From Streptomyces capitiformicae (GTDB lineage Bacteria > Actinomycetota > Actinomycetes > Streptomycetales > Streptomycetaceae): a stretch of DNA of 64,000 bases. Below are positions 20,218 to 28,198 of this stretch, in pieces. The DNA lies in NCBI RefSeq assembly GCF_002214185.1, contig NZ_CP022161.1, positions 2,789,767-2,853,766 on the forward strand. The letters run 5' to 3'. The notes under the pieces are model-generated. The model saw only the letters and a list, made by a program, of their open reading frames with translations, was not told the DNA's origin and made no database searches. Each line of letters opens with the position of its first letter. The stretch's first letter is position 1. Position numbers and translations under genes: made by a program.

Positions 20218-21375
20218 GTGAAGCTGGTGGTGCAGGTGAAGCTGCTGCCGACGCCCGAGCAGGCGCCGGCGCTCGAGGCGACCCTGCGCGCCTGCAACCG
20301 GGCCGCCACCTACGCCTCGCAGGTTGCCTTCGCCAAGCACCTCAAAGACCGCAACGGCCTGCAGAAGGAGGTGTACGCGGATCTGAAGGCCACGTTCGGA
20401 CTGTCGGCGCAGCCGGTGGTGCGGGCGGTGAAGAAGGTCGTCGACGCCTACGCGACCCTGAAGGCCAATCTGCAGGCCGGGAACCTGGGCCCGCCCACCT
20501 CCAAGCGACACCGCACAGCGCTCAGTACCCCGATCGCCTTCCGGCCGGAGGCGGCTCAGCCGTTCGACGACCGCTGCCTGTCCTGGCAGTACGACGCGCG
20601 CACGGTGTCGATCTGGACTGTCGACGGGCGGATGAAGGGCGTCCGCTTCGCCTGCTCACCCGACCAGCTCAAGACCCTCGTGCAGTACCGCAAGGGCGAG
20701 AGTGATCTCGTCCAGCGTGGCGGGAAGTGGTTCTTGATGGCCACCTGCGACATTCCCGAGCCGGCAGTGTACGAGCCGGCCGGCTGGATCGGAGTGGACC
20801 GGGGCATCGTGAACCTGGCCACCACCAGTGACGGCACGAACCACCAGGGCCGCCGTCTGTCCCGCTACCGGCGCTGGCAGGCCCGCAAACGCGCCGAACT
20901 CCAGGCCAGACAGACCCGCTCGGCCACCCGCCGCCTGGCCCGCCGCACACGCAAGGAGCGTCGCCATGCCACGCAGGTGAACCACGTCATCAGTAAGGAG
21001 ATCGTGTCCGTTGCGCAACGCACCGGTCGCGGGATCGCTGTCGAGCACCTCGGCGGGATCCGTGAGCGGGTACGGCTACGTCGCGACCAGCGGGACACCC
21101 TCTCCTCCTGGCCCTTCCACCAGCTCGGACAGCACCTGGCCTACAAGGCCAAACGGGCCGGGGTGCCCTTCCTCGAGGTGGACGCGGCCTATACCTCGCA
21201 GCGCTGCCCGCGCTGCGGGCACACCGAGCGGGCCAACCGGCCCACCCGGGATCAATTCCGCTGTCGTCGGTGCGGTCTCGCTGGGCCTGCCGACGTCGTC
21301 GCCGGGGTCAACGTGCGCGACCGTGCACGCTCGGTGTGGGCATTCGTCACCATGCCCGTCCCGCAACCGGTCTGA
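20218..21375 (+). CDS. tnpB: TnpB RNA-guided endonuclease
   Basis: This 385-residue TnpB starts at a GTG (VKLVVQVKLLPTPEQAPALE). The RuvC-like nuclease triad is intact: Asp in IGVDRGIVNLATTSDG, Glu in GIAVEHLGGIRER, Asp in GPADVVAGVN. Between the last two acidic sites lies the four-Cys zinc ribbon CPRCGHTERANRP...CRRCG. An Arg/Lys-rich bridge helix (RYRRWQARKRAELQARQTRS) precedes the Glu. Length and motifs indicate a complete, potentially active enzyme. TnpB proteins are known to use an RNA derived from the element's right end to cut DNA and help retain the transposon. Codon use matches the host. Confidence 0.92.
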   Translation: MKLVVQVKLLPTPEQAPALEATLRACNRAATYASQVAFAKHLKDRNGLQKEVYADLKATFGLSAQPVVRAVKKVVDAYATLKANLQAGNLGPPTSKRHRTALSTPIAFRPEAAQPFDDRCLSWQYDARTVSIWTVDGRMKGVRFACSPDQLKTLVQYRKGESDLVQRGGKWFLMATCDIPEPAVYEPAGWIGVDRGIVNLATTSDGTNHQGRRLSRYRRWQARKRAELQARQTRSATRRLARRTRKERRHATQVNHVISKEIVSVAQRTGRGIAVEHLGGIRERVRLRRDQRDTLSSWPFHQLGQHLAYKAKRAGVPFLEVDAAYTSQRCPRCGHTERANRPTRDQFRCRRCGLAGPADVVAGVNVRDRARSVWAFVTMPVPQPV

Positions 21376-21493
21376 CCGGAAAGGGAGATGCGACCCGTGA
21401 CCGTCCTGTCGTAGGGGACAGTCGGGAGCGCGACAAGGTGTGAACGACCGAGCGCACAAGCTCGGCCGTTCACGGCCGAGAAGGTGACTACGC
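21360..21493 (+). ncRNA. Predicted omega-RNA (reRNA) scaffold from the tnpB 3' end
   Basis: In this family the guide RNA overlaps the tnpB 3' end and terminates at the transposon right end. The sequence after the stop codon folds into a small CGAGC...GCTCG hairpin and the stable 21461-21480 hairpin, followed by AAGGTGACTACGC. The guide would begin at about 21494. Boundaries are inferred. Confidence 0.5.
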
Positions 21494-21652
21494 AAGATCT
21501 GCAACGCGGGCTGGCTGGACGGCAGCCGGGGCTCTGTGATTGGCAAATCTGTCTCGGCGAAGGGCCTGGTGAGCGGAGCTTGGCCAAGACGAGCCGAGAC
21601 GGAACTGCCAATTGGTCCCTGTGCCGGTGCCTGGTTGCATACCGTCCTTCGC

Positions 21653-22177
21653 ATGCCTGAACTTCAGCTGCTTCGTCCGGACCACGCCCCCGCGCTCCTC
21701 GCCTTCGAGCGGGAGAATCGAGCCTACTTCGCGGCGTCCATCCCGGACCGAGGTGAGGAATACTTCGCTCGATTCGACGAGCGGCACCGTGACCTGCTCG
21801 CCGAGCAGGAGGCCGGGGTCTGTTATTTCCACGTGCTGGTCGGCCCCGAGGGCGAGGTGCTGGGGCGGGTCAACCTGGTGGACGTGGCGGACGGTAGTGC
21901 CGACCTCGGGTATCGGATCGCGCAGCGGGCCGCGGGCCGAGGGTTGGCCACCTTGGCCGTGCGGAAGATGTGCGGCCTCGCCGCCGACAAGTACGGGTTG
22001 ACCGCCCTGCGCGCCGCCACCACGGTCGACAACGCGGCGTCCCGAGCCGTACTGATCCGTTCGGGGTTCACCATCACCGGCGAGACACAGCTCTCCGGTC
22101 GCCCTGGCCTGACGTTTCTTCGGGGCCTTGAGGATTTCTCCGCCCCGCGTGTCGATCTCCCCGGGACGGCGTGCTGA
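21653..22177 (+). CDS. GNAT N-acetyltransferase (RimJ/RimL-like)
   Basis: This 174-residue protein contains LQLLRPDHAPALLAFERENR at the start, FHVLVGPEGEVLGRVNLVDV (beta strands 2-4), the acetyl-CoA loop RAAGRGLATLAVRKM and NAASRAVLIRSGFTITGE, all typical of the RimJ/RimL/YjdJ group. Members acetylate N-termini of ribosomal proteins or small molecules; the substrate here is unknown. The ATG at 21653 starts MPELQLL. The leader contains an inverted repeat (TTGGCAAATCTGTCTCGGC and its near-complement around 21540-21612), possibly linked to the adjacent transposon end. Confidence 0.83.
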   Translation: MPELQLLRPDHAPALLAFERENRAYFAASIPDRGEEYFARFDERHRDLLAEQEAGVCYFHVLVGPEGEVLGRVNLVDVADGSADLGYRIAQRAAGRGLATLAVRKMCGLAADKYGLTALRAATTVDNAASRAVLIRSGFTITGETQLSGRPGLTFLRGLEDFSAPRVDLPGTAC

Positions 22178-22195
22178 GCGCGTGGCGCTGCCGCG

Positions 22196-22471
22196 CTAGT
22201 TCGCCGCCGTCCAGTTGACGAAGGTGGTGAAGGCGGCGGGGGTGAGGGTGAGGTGGGGGCCGGTGGGGGTCTTGGAGTCGCGGATGGCGATGGTGGCGGA
22301 GCGGGGGGTTTCGGCGATCTCTATGCAGTCGCCGCCCTGGTCGCCGCTGTACGACGACTTGCGCCAGGCCAGGCGGCCGAGGGCGGCGCATTCGACGCAC
22401 TCGCCGCCCTGGTCGCCGCTGTAGCTTGACTTACGCCACTGAGTCCCCGTCGGAATCGCGTTGCTCCCCAT
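22196..22471 (-). CDS. DUF397 protein with an internally duplicated core
   Basis: This 91-residue protein has two copies of the DUF397 opening, WRKSSYSGDQGGECVECA and WRKSSYSGDQGGDCIEIA, followed by a single complete C-terminal half (IAIRDSKTPTGPHLTLTPAA). It overlaps the 3' end of the XRE regulator gene by 41 bases, so the two are translationally coupled. DUF397 proteins act with the adjacent XRE regulator in WhiJ-type systems, controlling development in Streptomyces. The partial duplication is probably a recent tandem event. Confidence 0.88.
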   Translation of the reverse strand: MGSNAIPTGTQWRKSSYSGDQGGECVECAALGRLAWRKSSYSGDQGGDCIEIAETPRSATIAIRDSKTPTGPHLTLTPAAFTTFVNWTAAN

Positions 22472-23282
22472 AGCGTTCCTCCATCACTCGCCGGATCAAC
22501 TCCGCCGAATCCTTGAGGGAATGCGCGGCGGCCCGTAGATGATCGTAACGGAGCGAACAGTCCTTGACGGTGTCCGGGTTCGCGGTGGGATGCCCGCTGC
22601 CGTACCCCTCGGTATAGACGATGGCTGGGTCACTCACGAAGTGGAAGAGAGTGAACGAGCCTTGCACGCCCGCGTGCTCTCCGGCCGAGAACGGCAGTAC
22701 CTGGACGTTGATCCGGGGATTGCCCTCGAACGCCAACAGTCGGGCCAGTTGGCCACGCATCACTTCCGGGCCACCAATCTCCTGGCAGAGCGCGGCTTCG
22801 CTGATGATGGCCCAGAAGACCGGGGATTCCTGCTTCTCGAAGATGCGCTGACGTCCCAGTCGTACGGCGGTGCGGTCGTCGAGGTCGGTCCTGTCCAGGG
22901 TGCCGAGCACGGCCCTCGCGTACTCCTTGGTTTGCAGGAGCCCGTGGACCAGGTGCGTTTGGAAGGTACTGATCTCGGTCGCCCGCGCCTCAAGCTCGGC
23001 CACCTGCCTGAACCAGGCCGGAAGTTGACTGCGAAGCACCAGGTCAACCAGGCGTGTGAAGAACCCGTCCGTCCCCAGCGCCGCATCCACCCGCTCGCTG
23101 AACTCCGGCGTCGGGACCTTCCGCGCGGTCTCGATCTGGCCCACCAGCGAACCGGTGTAGTTGACGATGCTGCCGAGCTGCTTCTGCGTCAGCCCGGCGG
23201 CCTCACGTAGCCGCCGCAACTCGTAGCCGTAGTAGTCGAGTGGCGAGGCGCCGGGGTCGAGGGCGTTGATGTGGCGGATCAC
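22431..23282 (-). CDS. WhiJ-type XRE transcriptional regulator with DUF5753
   Basis: This 283-residue protein begins at a GTG with GAGAGGGG upstream. An XRE helix-turn-helix lies at residues ~16-72 (YYGYELRRLREAAGLTQKQL, IETARKVPTPEF). A DUF5753 ligand-like domain follows (residues ~100-275: LVHGLLQTKEYARAVLGTLD, QVLPFSAGEHAGVQGSFTLF). This is the classic architecture of the large Streptomyces family that pairs with DUF397 proteins. It is divergent from the ATPase-domain gene. Starts further upstream would overlap that gene's promoter and lack ribosome sites. Confidence 0.9.
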   Translation of the reverse strand: MIRHINALDPGASPLDYYGYELRRLREAAGLTQKQLGSIVNYTGSLVGQIETARKVPTPEFSERVDAALGTDGFFTRLVDLVLRSQLPAWFRQVAELEARATEISTFQTHLVHGLLQTKEYARAVLGTLDRTDLDDRTAVRLGRQRIFEKQESPVFWAIISEAALCQEIGGPEVMRGQLARLLAFEGNPRINVQVLPFSAGEHAGVQGSFTLFHFVSDPAIVYTEGYGSGHPTANPDTVKDCSLRYDHLRAAAHSLKDSAELIRRVMEERYGEQRDSDGDSVA

Positions 23283-23374
23283 GTACGGTCCCCTCTCGTG
23301 CAACTCGGCCCACATCGGGACGGGTTGTGTCTGTTCTGTGGCCGAGAGTAGTGGGCCCACGTCAGGCTCGTGGT

Positions 23375-23824
23375 GTGAACAAGCCGATTCCCCCATTTGT
23401 CCCCCCGCTCTCGTACCCCGGCCCGCCCCTGGTGCCGTCCACCCACTACCGCATGAGCTTCACGGTGGGTGAGCACTCAGCCCGCCATGTCCGGCGGATC
23501 GTCGCGCTGCATCTGCTGCGCTGGCGCATGGTCGAGCTGATGGACCCCGCGAAGCTGGCGGTGACGGAGTTGCTCTCCAACGTCGTACGCCATGTCCCGG
23601 ACCGGCGTTGTGAGTTGGTGATCCGGCGGCAGACGCACGGGGTGCGGGTGGAGGTGACGGACGGCAGCCCGGAGCTTCCGCTGCTGTCCGTCCCCGACTT
23701 CGAGAAGGAGTCCGGGCGCGGGCTCGTCCTGCTCGACGCGACGGTCGGCAAGTGGGGCGTGGAGCCCGCGCCCGGCGGCGGGAAGACGGTGTGGTTCGAG
23801 TGCGGCGTCAGCGCTTGCCGTTGA
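23375..23824 (+). CDS. ATP-binding (HATPase/anti-sigma-type) regulatory protein
   Basis: This protein of about 149 residues has a GHKL ATPase fold: LAVTELLSNVVRHVPDRRCE (the N-box), VEVTDGSPELP (G1) and SGRGLVLLDATVGKWGVEP (G2). It then ends PGGGKTVWFEC, the usual C-terminus of Streptomyces anti-sigma-like ATPases (AbaA-OrfD type). It completes the trio with the XRE and DUF397 genes. The start is uncertain: the GTG at 23375 avoids the divergent gene, but no strong ribosome site is visible. Its 3' end overlaps the convergent secreted-protein gene by 17 bases. Confidence 0.82.
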   Translation: MNKPIPPFVPPLSYPGPPLVPSTHYRMSFTVGEHSARHVRRIVALHLLRWRMVELMDPAKLAVTELLSNVVRHVPDRRCELVIRRQTHGVRVEVTDGSPELPLLSVPDFEKESGRGLVLLDATVGKWGVEPAPGGGKTVWFECGVSACR

Positions 23825-24524
23825 CGAAGCCGTGGCTCCAGCCGTGGTCGCCGAGGCCGATGGCCACCTGGACCTTGTTGACGGACTTGGTGCCGGCGCT
23901 CTTGAACTTGGGGGTGGCGGTCCAGTTGGTCACGCCGTCGAGCATGTTGGCCTCGGGCTCGATCTTGCCCTTGGATGCCTTGAAGGCGAAGGCGGCGTTG
24001 TGGTTGCGGCTCTTGTTGCTGACCGTCTGACCCTTGCCGTTGACCAGGTGGTTCTTGCCGACCTGGTAGGCCAGCTGGGTCGTCACGCTGGTGACCGGGA
24101 TGTCGAAGATGCGCTCGGTCGCCGTGACGGACAGGTTGAGGGTGGTGGTGCCGTTCTTGTTCTTGTGCGCGGTGGAGGTCACGGTGCTGACGAAGGTGAC
24201 GTCCTTCTTGTAGCGGATCGTCTTCTTGCCGCCCTTGGGGACGTCGCCGCTGTGGTCGGCCTTGAACGCCTTGATGACGTTCGCGTCCTGCAAGTAGGTG
24301 ACGAAGGCCTGCTGCTTGGCCTTGGGCAGCTTGGCGAACTTCGCGAGCGTGCTGAGGCCACCCGGGGCCTTCTTCAACCAGGCCTTGTACGCGTCCACGG
24401 TCAGCTTGGAGGGCGCGGCGGGCTTGGCGGGGGCCTGGCTGTCGGCGAAGGCCTGGCCGGTGCCGCCGATGAGGGCGACGGACGCGGCGGTGGCGATGGC
24501 GGCGACGGTGATGCGGTTGCGCAC
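23808..24524 (-). CDS. Secreted protein of unknown function
   Basis: This 238-residue protein has a clear signal peptide (MRNRITVAAIATAASVALIG, cut after AFA-DS). The mature part is Lys/Thr-rich: an N-terminal helical segment (VDAYKAWLKKAPGGLSTLAK) is followed by a beta-rich region (VTFVSTVTSTAHKNKNGTTT, TATERIFDIPVTSVTTQLAY). The second part resembles a small extracellular beta-domain, but I cannot name a family. A promoter region with no obvious operator lies between it and the following repeat tract. Confidence 0.75.
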   Translation of the reverse strand: MRNRITVAAIATAASVALIGGTGQAFADSQAPAKPAAPSKLTVDAYKAWLKKAPGGLSTLAKFAKLPKAKQQAFVTYLQDANVIKAFKADHSGDVPKGGKKTIRYKKDVTFVSTVTSTAHKNKNGTTTLNLSVTATERIFDIPVTSVTTQLAYQVGKNHLVNGKGQTVSNKSRNHNAAFAFKASKGKIEPEANMLDGVTNWTATPKFKSAGTKSVNKVQVAIGLGDHGWSHGFVNGKR

Positions 24525-24643
24525 GGTGTTGTCCCCTTGTCGGGCGGTGGTTCCTGCGACGGTCTACGGCCGTACTTGCTGCCGCGACGAAGTTACGGGC
24601 GTGCGCAACGGGGCGAAATTGTCTCTTGGGGCACTGTCCTGGA

Positions 24644-24679
24644 GGGCAATGCGGGCAATGCGGGCAACGCGGGCAACGC
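24644..24679. repeat. Four tandem 9-bp units (GGGCAA(T/C)GC)
   Basis: Four perfectly spaced copies, two with T and two with C at the seventh base, directly abut the terminator hairpin. Confidence 0.9.
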
Positions 24680-24715
24680 GAAGGCGGCGGCCCGGGGATC
24701 GGGGCCGCCGCCTTC
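24680..24715. terminator. Strong hairpin terminator for the muralytic gene
   Basis: 14-bp perfect arms (24680-24693 with 24702-24715) around an 8-base loop, 24 bases after the stop of the minus-strand gene at 24740. The symmetry would also stop transcription from the other side. Confidence 0.8.
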
Positions 24716-24739
24716 AGCTCAGCTGCTCTGTGGGGCTGA

Positions 24740-25189
24740 TCAGTACCAGTTGTTGGCCTGCCAGAAGTTCCACGCGCCGCACGGGCTGCCGTAGCGCTCC
24801 TTCATGTAGTCCAGGCCCCACTCGATCTGGGTGGCGGCGTTGGTCTGCCAGTCGGAACCGGCGGAGGCCATCTTCGAACCGGGGAGCGCCTGGACCAGGC
24901 CGTAGGCGCCGGAGGACGCGTTCGTCGCGTTGACGTCCCAGTCGCTCTCGTGGTCGACGATCTTGGCGAAGCAGCTGTACTGGGCCGAGTCGCCGATCAT
25001 CTTCTTCGCGATCGCCTGTGCCTGAGAGGCGTCCGACGCGGCCTGGGCGGGCGCGGCGGCGAGCAGCGTACCGGCGGTGGCGGCGGCCACGGCGGCACCG
25101 GCGAGGGCCTTCTTCGGGGAGGCGATGCGGCGGAGAAGGGAGAGAGTCACGGGGAACCTTTTCTTCGGGGACATGACCGTCGCGGGCAT
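24740..25189 (-). CDS. Secreted SLT-like transglycosylase-family protein
   Basis: The ~149-residue protein has a long N-region signal peptide (SPKKALAGAAVAAATAGTLL, cut near AQA-AS). The catalytic-type domain follows: KIVDHESDWDVNATNASSGA, then YGLVQALPGSKMASAGSDW and WGLDYMKERYGSPCGAWNFW. The Glu of HESDWD is in the position of the lysozyme-type catalytic acid. Streptomyces secretes several such proteins during germination and hyphal growth. The start is uncertain: ATG 25189, ATG 25174 and a GTG at 25150 with AAGG upstream are all possible. Confidence 0.82.
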   Translation of the reverse strand: MPATVMSPKKRFPVTLSLLRRIASPKKALAGAAVAAATAGTLLAAAPAQAASDASQAQAIAKKMIGDSAQYSCFAKIVDHESDWDVNATNASSGAYGLVQALPGSKMASAGSDWQTNAATQIEWGLDYMKERYGSPCGAWNFWQANNWY

Positions 25190-25605
25190 GCCTTCACCAC
25201 GTGAGGTGCGGTGGGGGCGTACGTGGGCGCCGCGGCCCGGGTGGGCACGTCGGCGCCGTGCGACTCGTCCAGAGAAGCAGCCCGGGGGATCTGTCCGCAA
25301 ACACCCCTTTTGCTAGTTGTGGCCGTATGTGCGGAAAGGGTTGGCTGTGTGACGTGGCTCTCAATGCGCTGGTCAGGAGCGGTTATGGCGTGCGCATGGC
25401 ATGCGGTTCGATCTACGACCCCGGTTCGTATGTGATCTGGGTCCTGTGGGGTGGTTCACGGCTCAGGTAACGGAGCGTGGTGGGGCGTAGCGGGGCGTTC
25501 AGCTCGTGGGTGGGGTGAATGTGACCGGGGTCTCGAACGCCGCCTGGCGCGTGGCCCGTCGTAATCCGGTTGAGTGCCTGTGGGGCCGGGACTACCGTGC
25601 CTCGG

Positions 25606-25686
25606 GTGACGAACCCTGAGTCGGACAGAACCGAGCCGCCGGCCACTCGGCGGCGAGCGGGTTCTGTGACGAGCGGCGACCAATAG
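25606..25686 (+). CDS. Putative 26-codon leader peptide for the chloramphenicol-type exporter
   Basis: A GTG opens VTNPESDRTEPPATRRRAGS, followed by VTSGDQ and a TAG, ending 118 bases before the exporter start. A perfect 8-bp inverted repeat (ACAGAACC 25625-25632, GGTTCTGT 25660-25667) with an inner GCCGCC/GGCGGC stem lies within the frame. A second stem, GGCGACC (25675-25681) with GGTCGCC (25700-25706), can form just after it. This is the layout expected for ribosome-stalling attenuation of an antibiotic-resistance gene. No strong ribosome site is seen, and the peptide itself is unproven. Confidence 0.5.
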   Translation: MTNPESDRTEPPATRRRAGSVTSGDQ

Positions 25687-25804
25687 CCAGTTGGCGGTCG
25701 GTCGCCCCCTCTGGCGATCTCGCCTCTCACTCCTCGCTTCCAGTGACCGGGCACGCGTGCCTCTGTCCCCGTATCTCGCGTACCTCGACGCTGGAGTCGA
25801 CTCC

Positions 25805-26995
25805 TTGCCTGTCTTCGTCTACGTCCTCAGCCTTGCCGTTTTCGCGCAGGGCACCTCCGAGTTCATGCTGGCCGGGCTCGTACCGGGCATCGCGCACGAC
25901 ATGTCCGTGTCCGTGGCGGCCGCCGCGAGCCTGACCTCCGCGTATGCCGTCGGAATGATCGTCGGCGCGCCGGTGATGGCCGCGTTGAGTGCCCGTTGGC
26001 CACGCCGTCGGGCACTGGCGGGCTTTCTGGCCGCGTTCGTCGTCGTGCATGTGGTCGGCGCGGTCACGGCGAGCTTCCCGGTGCTGTTCGGTACCCGTGT
26101 CGTCGCCGCGATCGTCAACGCCGGGTTCCTCGCGGTCGCGATGTCCGTGGCGACCGGCCTCGTCGTGCCGGAGCGGCGGCCCAGGGCCACCGCGATCCTG
26201 CTGTCCGGGGTGACGCTGTCGTGCGTCATCGGTGTGCCCGCGGGCGCGCTGCTCGGCGACTGGTCCGGCTGGCGATCGGTGTTCTGGGCGGTCGCCGCGC
26301 TGTGCCTGCCCGCACTGGCGCTGGTGTTCCGGTCGGCGCCCTCTTCCTCCGCCCCTCGTCCGCATGACGTCTCGATCAGGCGGGAGGCGCGCGAACTGCG
26401 GGCGCGTCCCGTGCGGTTGGCGCTGCTCCTCGCGGCCCTGGTCAACGGGGCGACGTTCGCGACCTTCGCCTACCTCGCCGTCATCGCGACGGACGTCGCC
26501 GACCTGCCCGGCGTGGCGGTACCCGGCCTGCTCGCCGCGTTCGGCGTGGGCGCGTTCATCGGGGTGACGATCGCGGGCCGGGTCGGCGACGGGAGGGCCG
26601 GCAATGGGCGCGTCGGCAATGTGCGGCCGGGGCTGCGGCCGGGCCTGATCCGTACCCTGTACGTCCTGCCCGTCGGATGGGCGGTGCTGGCCGCGACCAG
26701 CGCGCGCCCGGTGCCGCTGTTCATCGCGGCCGTCATCCAGGGCGGGCTGTCGTTCGGGATCGGCTCGGCCGTCGTCCATCACGTCATGTTCGTCGCGTCC
26801 CGCGCCCCGTCGCTGAGCGGGGCGTTCGCCACGGTCGCGCTGAACGCCGGCGCGTTCCTGGGGCCGCTGCTCGCCGGCGCCGCGACCGGGGCGACGCACG
26901 ACCACCGGCTGGCGGCCTGGGTCAGCGTCGCGCTGTCCGCGTCGGCAGCCGCGCTTACGTGTGCGCTCCTTCGGCGGCAGCACGTTGGTGCTTGA
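25805..26995 (+). CDS. Cmx/CmlR-family MFS exporter (chloramphenicol-type)
   Basis: This 396-residue, 12-helix DHA1 transporter begins at a TTG (LPVFVYVLSLAVFAQGTSEF). The N-terminus with FAQGTSEFMLAGLVPGIAHD, then SAYAVGMIVGAPVMAALSAR and the motif A-type WPRRRAL, closely follows the Streptomyces/Corynebacterium chloramphenicol exporters Cml/Cmx. The GVPAGALLGDWSGWRSVFW segment is motif C/antiporter-like. The predicted leader peptide and hairpins upstream suggest induction by a ribosome-targeting drug. Specificity within the family (chloramphenicol, florfenicol or others) cannot be read from sequence. The 3' end overlaps an antisense sigma-factor remnant. Confidence 0.82.
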   Translation: MPVFVYVLSLAVFAQGTSEFMLAGLVPGIAHDMSVSVAAAASLTSAYAVGMIVGAPVMAALSARWPRRRALAGFLAAFVVVHVVGAVTASFPVLFGTRVVAAIVNAGFLAVAMSVATGLVVPERRPRATAILLSGVTLSCVIGVPAGALLGDWSGWRSVFWAVAALCLPALALVFRSAPSSSAPRPHDVSIRREARELRARPVRLALLLAALVNGATFATFAYLAVIATDVADLPGVAVPGLLAAFGVGAFIGVTIAGRVGDGRAGNGRVGNVRPGLRPGLIRTLYVLPVGWAVLAATSARPVPLFIAAVIQGGLSFGIGSAVVHHVMFVASRAPSLSGAFATVALNAGAFLGPLLAGAATGATHDHRLAAWVSVALSASAAALTCALLRRQHVGA

Positions 26996-27131
26996 TGCCG
27001 TGGCCGCGGTACGCGCGGGCGCGCCCAGCTCCGGCGCGAGATCGCAGCCGGGTCAGCGACCGATGGGTGGTGCTGCGCAGCGTGCCGACCGGGCAGCCCA
27101 GGACGCTCGCCACCTCTGTCTCCGACAGGTC
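26955..27131 (-). pseudogene. C-terminal fragment of an ECF (SigE-family) sigma factor
   Basis: The minus strand reads DLSETEVASVLGCPVGTLRS then TTHRSLTRLRSRAGAGRARA and ends at a TAA at 26957-26955. This is sigma-70 region 4.2 with its helix-turn-helix. Sequence before the fragment (beyond 27131) no longer codes for regions 2 or 4.1, and the intergenic space to the MBL gene is too short to hold them. The 3' portion overlaps the exporter's coding end. Confidence 0.7.
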
Positions 27132-27154
27132 CCCTCAGTCAGGGAGGGGAGCAT

Positions 27155-28183
27155 TCACACCGCGACGTAGGTGACCGGCGCGCTCCCCGTCGCCGTCTCC
27201 GCCCGGCCCAGTTTCACCAGGCGGCGGAGGTGGGCCTCGGCCTCGGAGACGGCGATGTTGCGTGAACCGAAGGGGATTTGGTCCCAGGGGCGGTTCCACT
27301 GCATGCGTTCGGCGAGCTGCCAGGCGGTGAGGGGCTCGGCGAGCAGGGCGAGCAGGGCGGTGAGCCGGGACTCGTGGTGGGCCAGCAACTCCCGTACCCG
27401 GCCCGCCGAGTCGGTGAACGCGTACTGGTGGGCCGGGAGGATCTCGGCCGGGCTGAGGCGGCCGACGCGTTCGAGGGAGTCGAGGTAGTCGCCGAGGGGA
27501 TCGGTGACGGTGTCGTCGTCCGGGTCCTCGTACAGGCCGATGTGTGGGCTGATCTCGGGGAGGAGATGGTCGCCGGAGAACAGGCGTCCGTGGCCCGCGA
27601 GTTGGGCCGGGTGAACCTCCTCCAGGTGGAGGCAGACGTGGCCGGGGGTGTGGCCCGGGGTCCAGATCGCACGGAGGCGGCGGCCGGGGAGGTCGAGGAG
27701 TTCACCGGGGACGATCTCGCGGTCGGGCAGCGCGGGGGAGAAGCCGGGGAGGGCGCGGGGGCGGGTGGGGGTGCGGAGAAGCGCCAGGTGTTCTTCGGGG
27801 GCGCCGGCGGCGGTGAGCCTGTCCCTCATGTACGAGAACCAGCGGTCCGGGCCGGTGCCTCGGGTGCGCCGTACGATCGCCGTGTCCGCGGCGTGCATCG
27901 CGATCCACGCGCCCGACGCGTCGCGCACCGCGCCCGACAGGCCGTGGTGGTCGGGGTGGTGGTGGGTGATGACGACGCCGTGGATCTCCTCGACGGTCGT
28001 ACCGCACGCCGTCAGTCCCGCGGTGAGGGTGTCCCACGATGTCGGGTCGTCCCAGCCGGTGTCGATCAGTACGGGGCCGCGGTCGGTGTCGACGACGTAC
28101 ACGAGTGTGTGGCCCAGTGGGTTGTCCGGGATGGGTACCTTGATGGAGCGTACGCCGCCGCCGTGCTTGACCGTCTGCGCCAT
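27155..28183 (-). CDS. MBL-fold metallo-hydrolase with C-terminal winged helix
   Basis: This 342-residue protein has the metallo-beta-lactamase core VVITHHHPDHHGLSG (HxHxDH), a further His in TPGHTPGHVCLHLEEV, the bridging Asp in GRLFSGDHLLP and a terminal His in ILPAHQYAF. A ~70-residue C-terminal segment (TAWQLAERMQWNRPWDQIPF, EAEAHLRRLVKLGRAE) is a small winged-helix-like domain. This resembles LACTB2-like and acyl-CoA-related hydrolases. The ATG at 28183 follows a purine-poor leader. A perfect KstR-type box 16 bp upstream ties it to the sterol/lipid regulon. Natural substrate, perhaps a CoA thioester, is unknown. Confidence 0.85.
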   Translation of the reverse strand: MAQTVKHGGGVRSIKVPIPDNPLGHTLVYVVDTDRGPVLIDTGWDDPTSWDTLTAGLTACGTTVEEIHGVVITHHHPDHHGLSGAVRDASGAWIAMHAADTAIVRRTRGTGPDRWFSYMRDRLTAAGAPEEHLALLRTPTRPRALPGFSPALPDREIVPGELLDLPGRRLRAIWTPGHTPGHVCLHLEEVHPAQLAGHGRLFSGDHLLPEISPHIGLYEDPDDDTVTDPLGDYLDSLERVGRLSPAEILPAHQYAFTDSAGRVRELLAHHESRLTALLALLAEPLTAWQLAERMQWNRPWDQIPFGSRNIAVSEAEAHLRRLVKLGRAETATGSAPVTYVAV

Positions 28184-28198
28184 GGTCCCCACTATAAC

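Larger units (their letters stand above)
20003..21493 (+). mobile_element. IS200/IS605-type element carrying only tnpB (IS1341-like)
   Basis: The left end has a hairpin CCCCGGCG-TTCA-CGCCGGGG at 20012-20031. The right end has CTCGGCCG-TTCA-CGGCCGAG at 21461-21480. The two are of the same size with identical TTCA loops, as expected for the subterminal structures recognised by a Y1 transposase. No tnpA is present. Exact ends are estimated from these structures. Confidence 0.7.

Noticed and set aside
25190..25330. Possible c-di-AMP (ydaO) riboswitch before the muralytic protein gene
   Set aside because: Such elements precede some Streptomyces wall-hydrolase genes, but the conserved ydaO blocks could not be found here.
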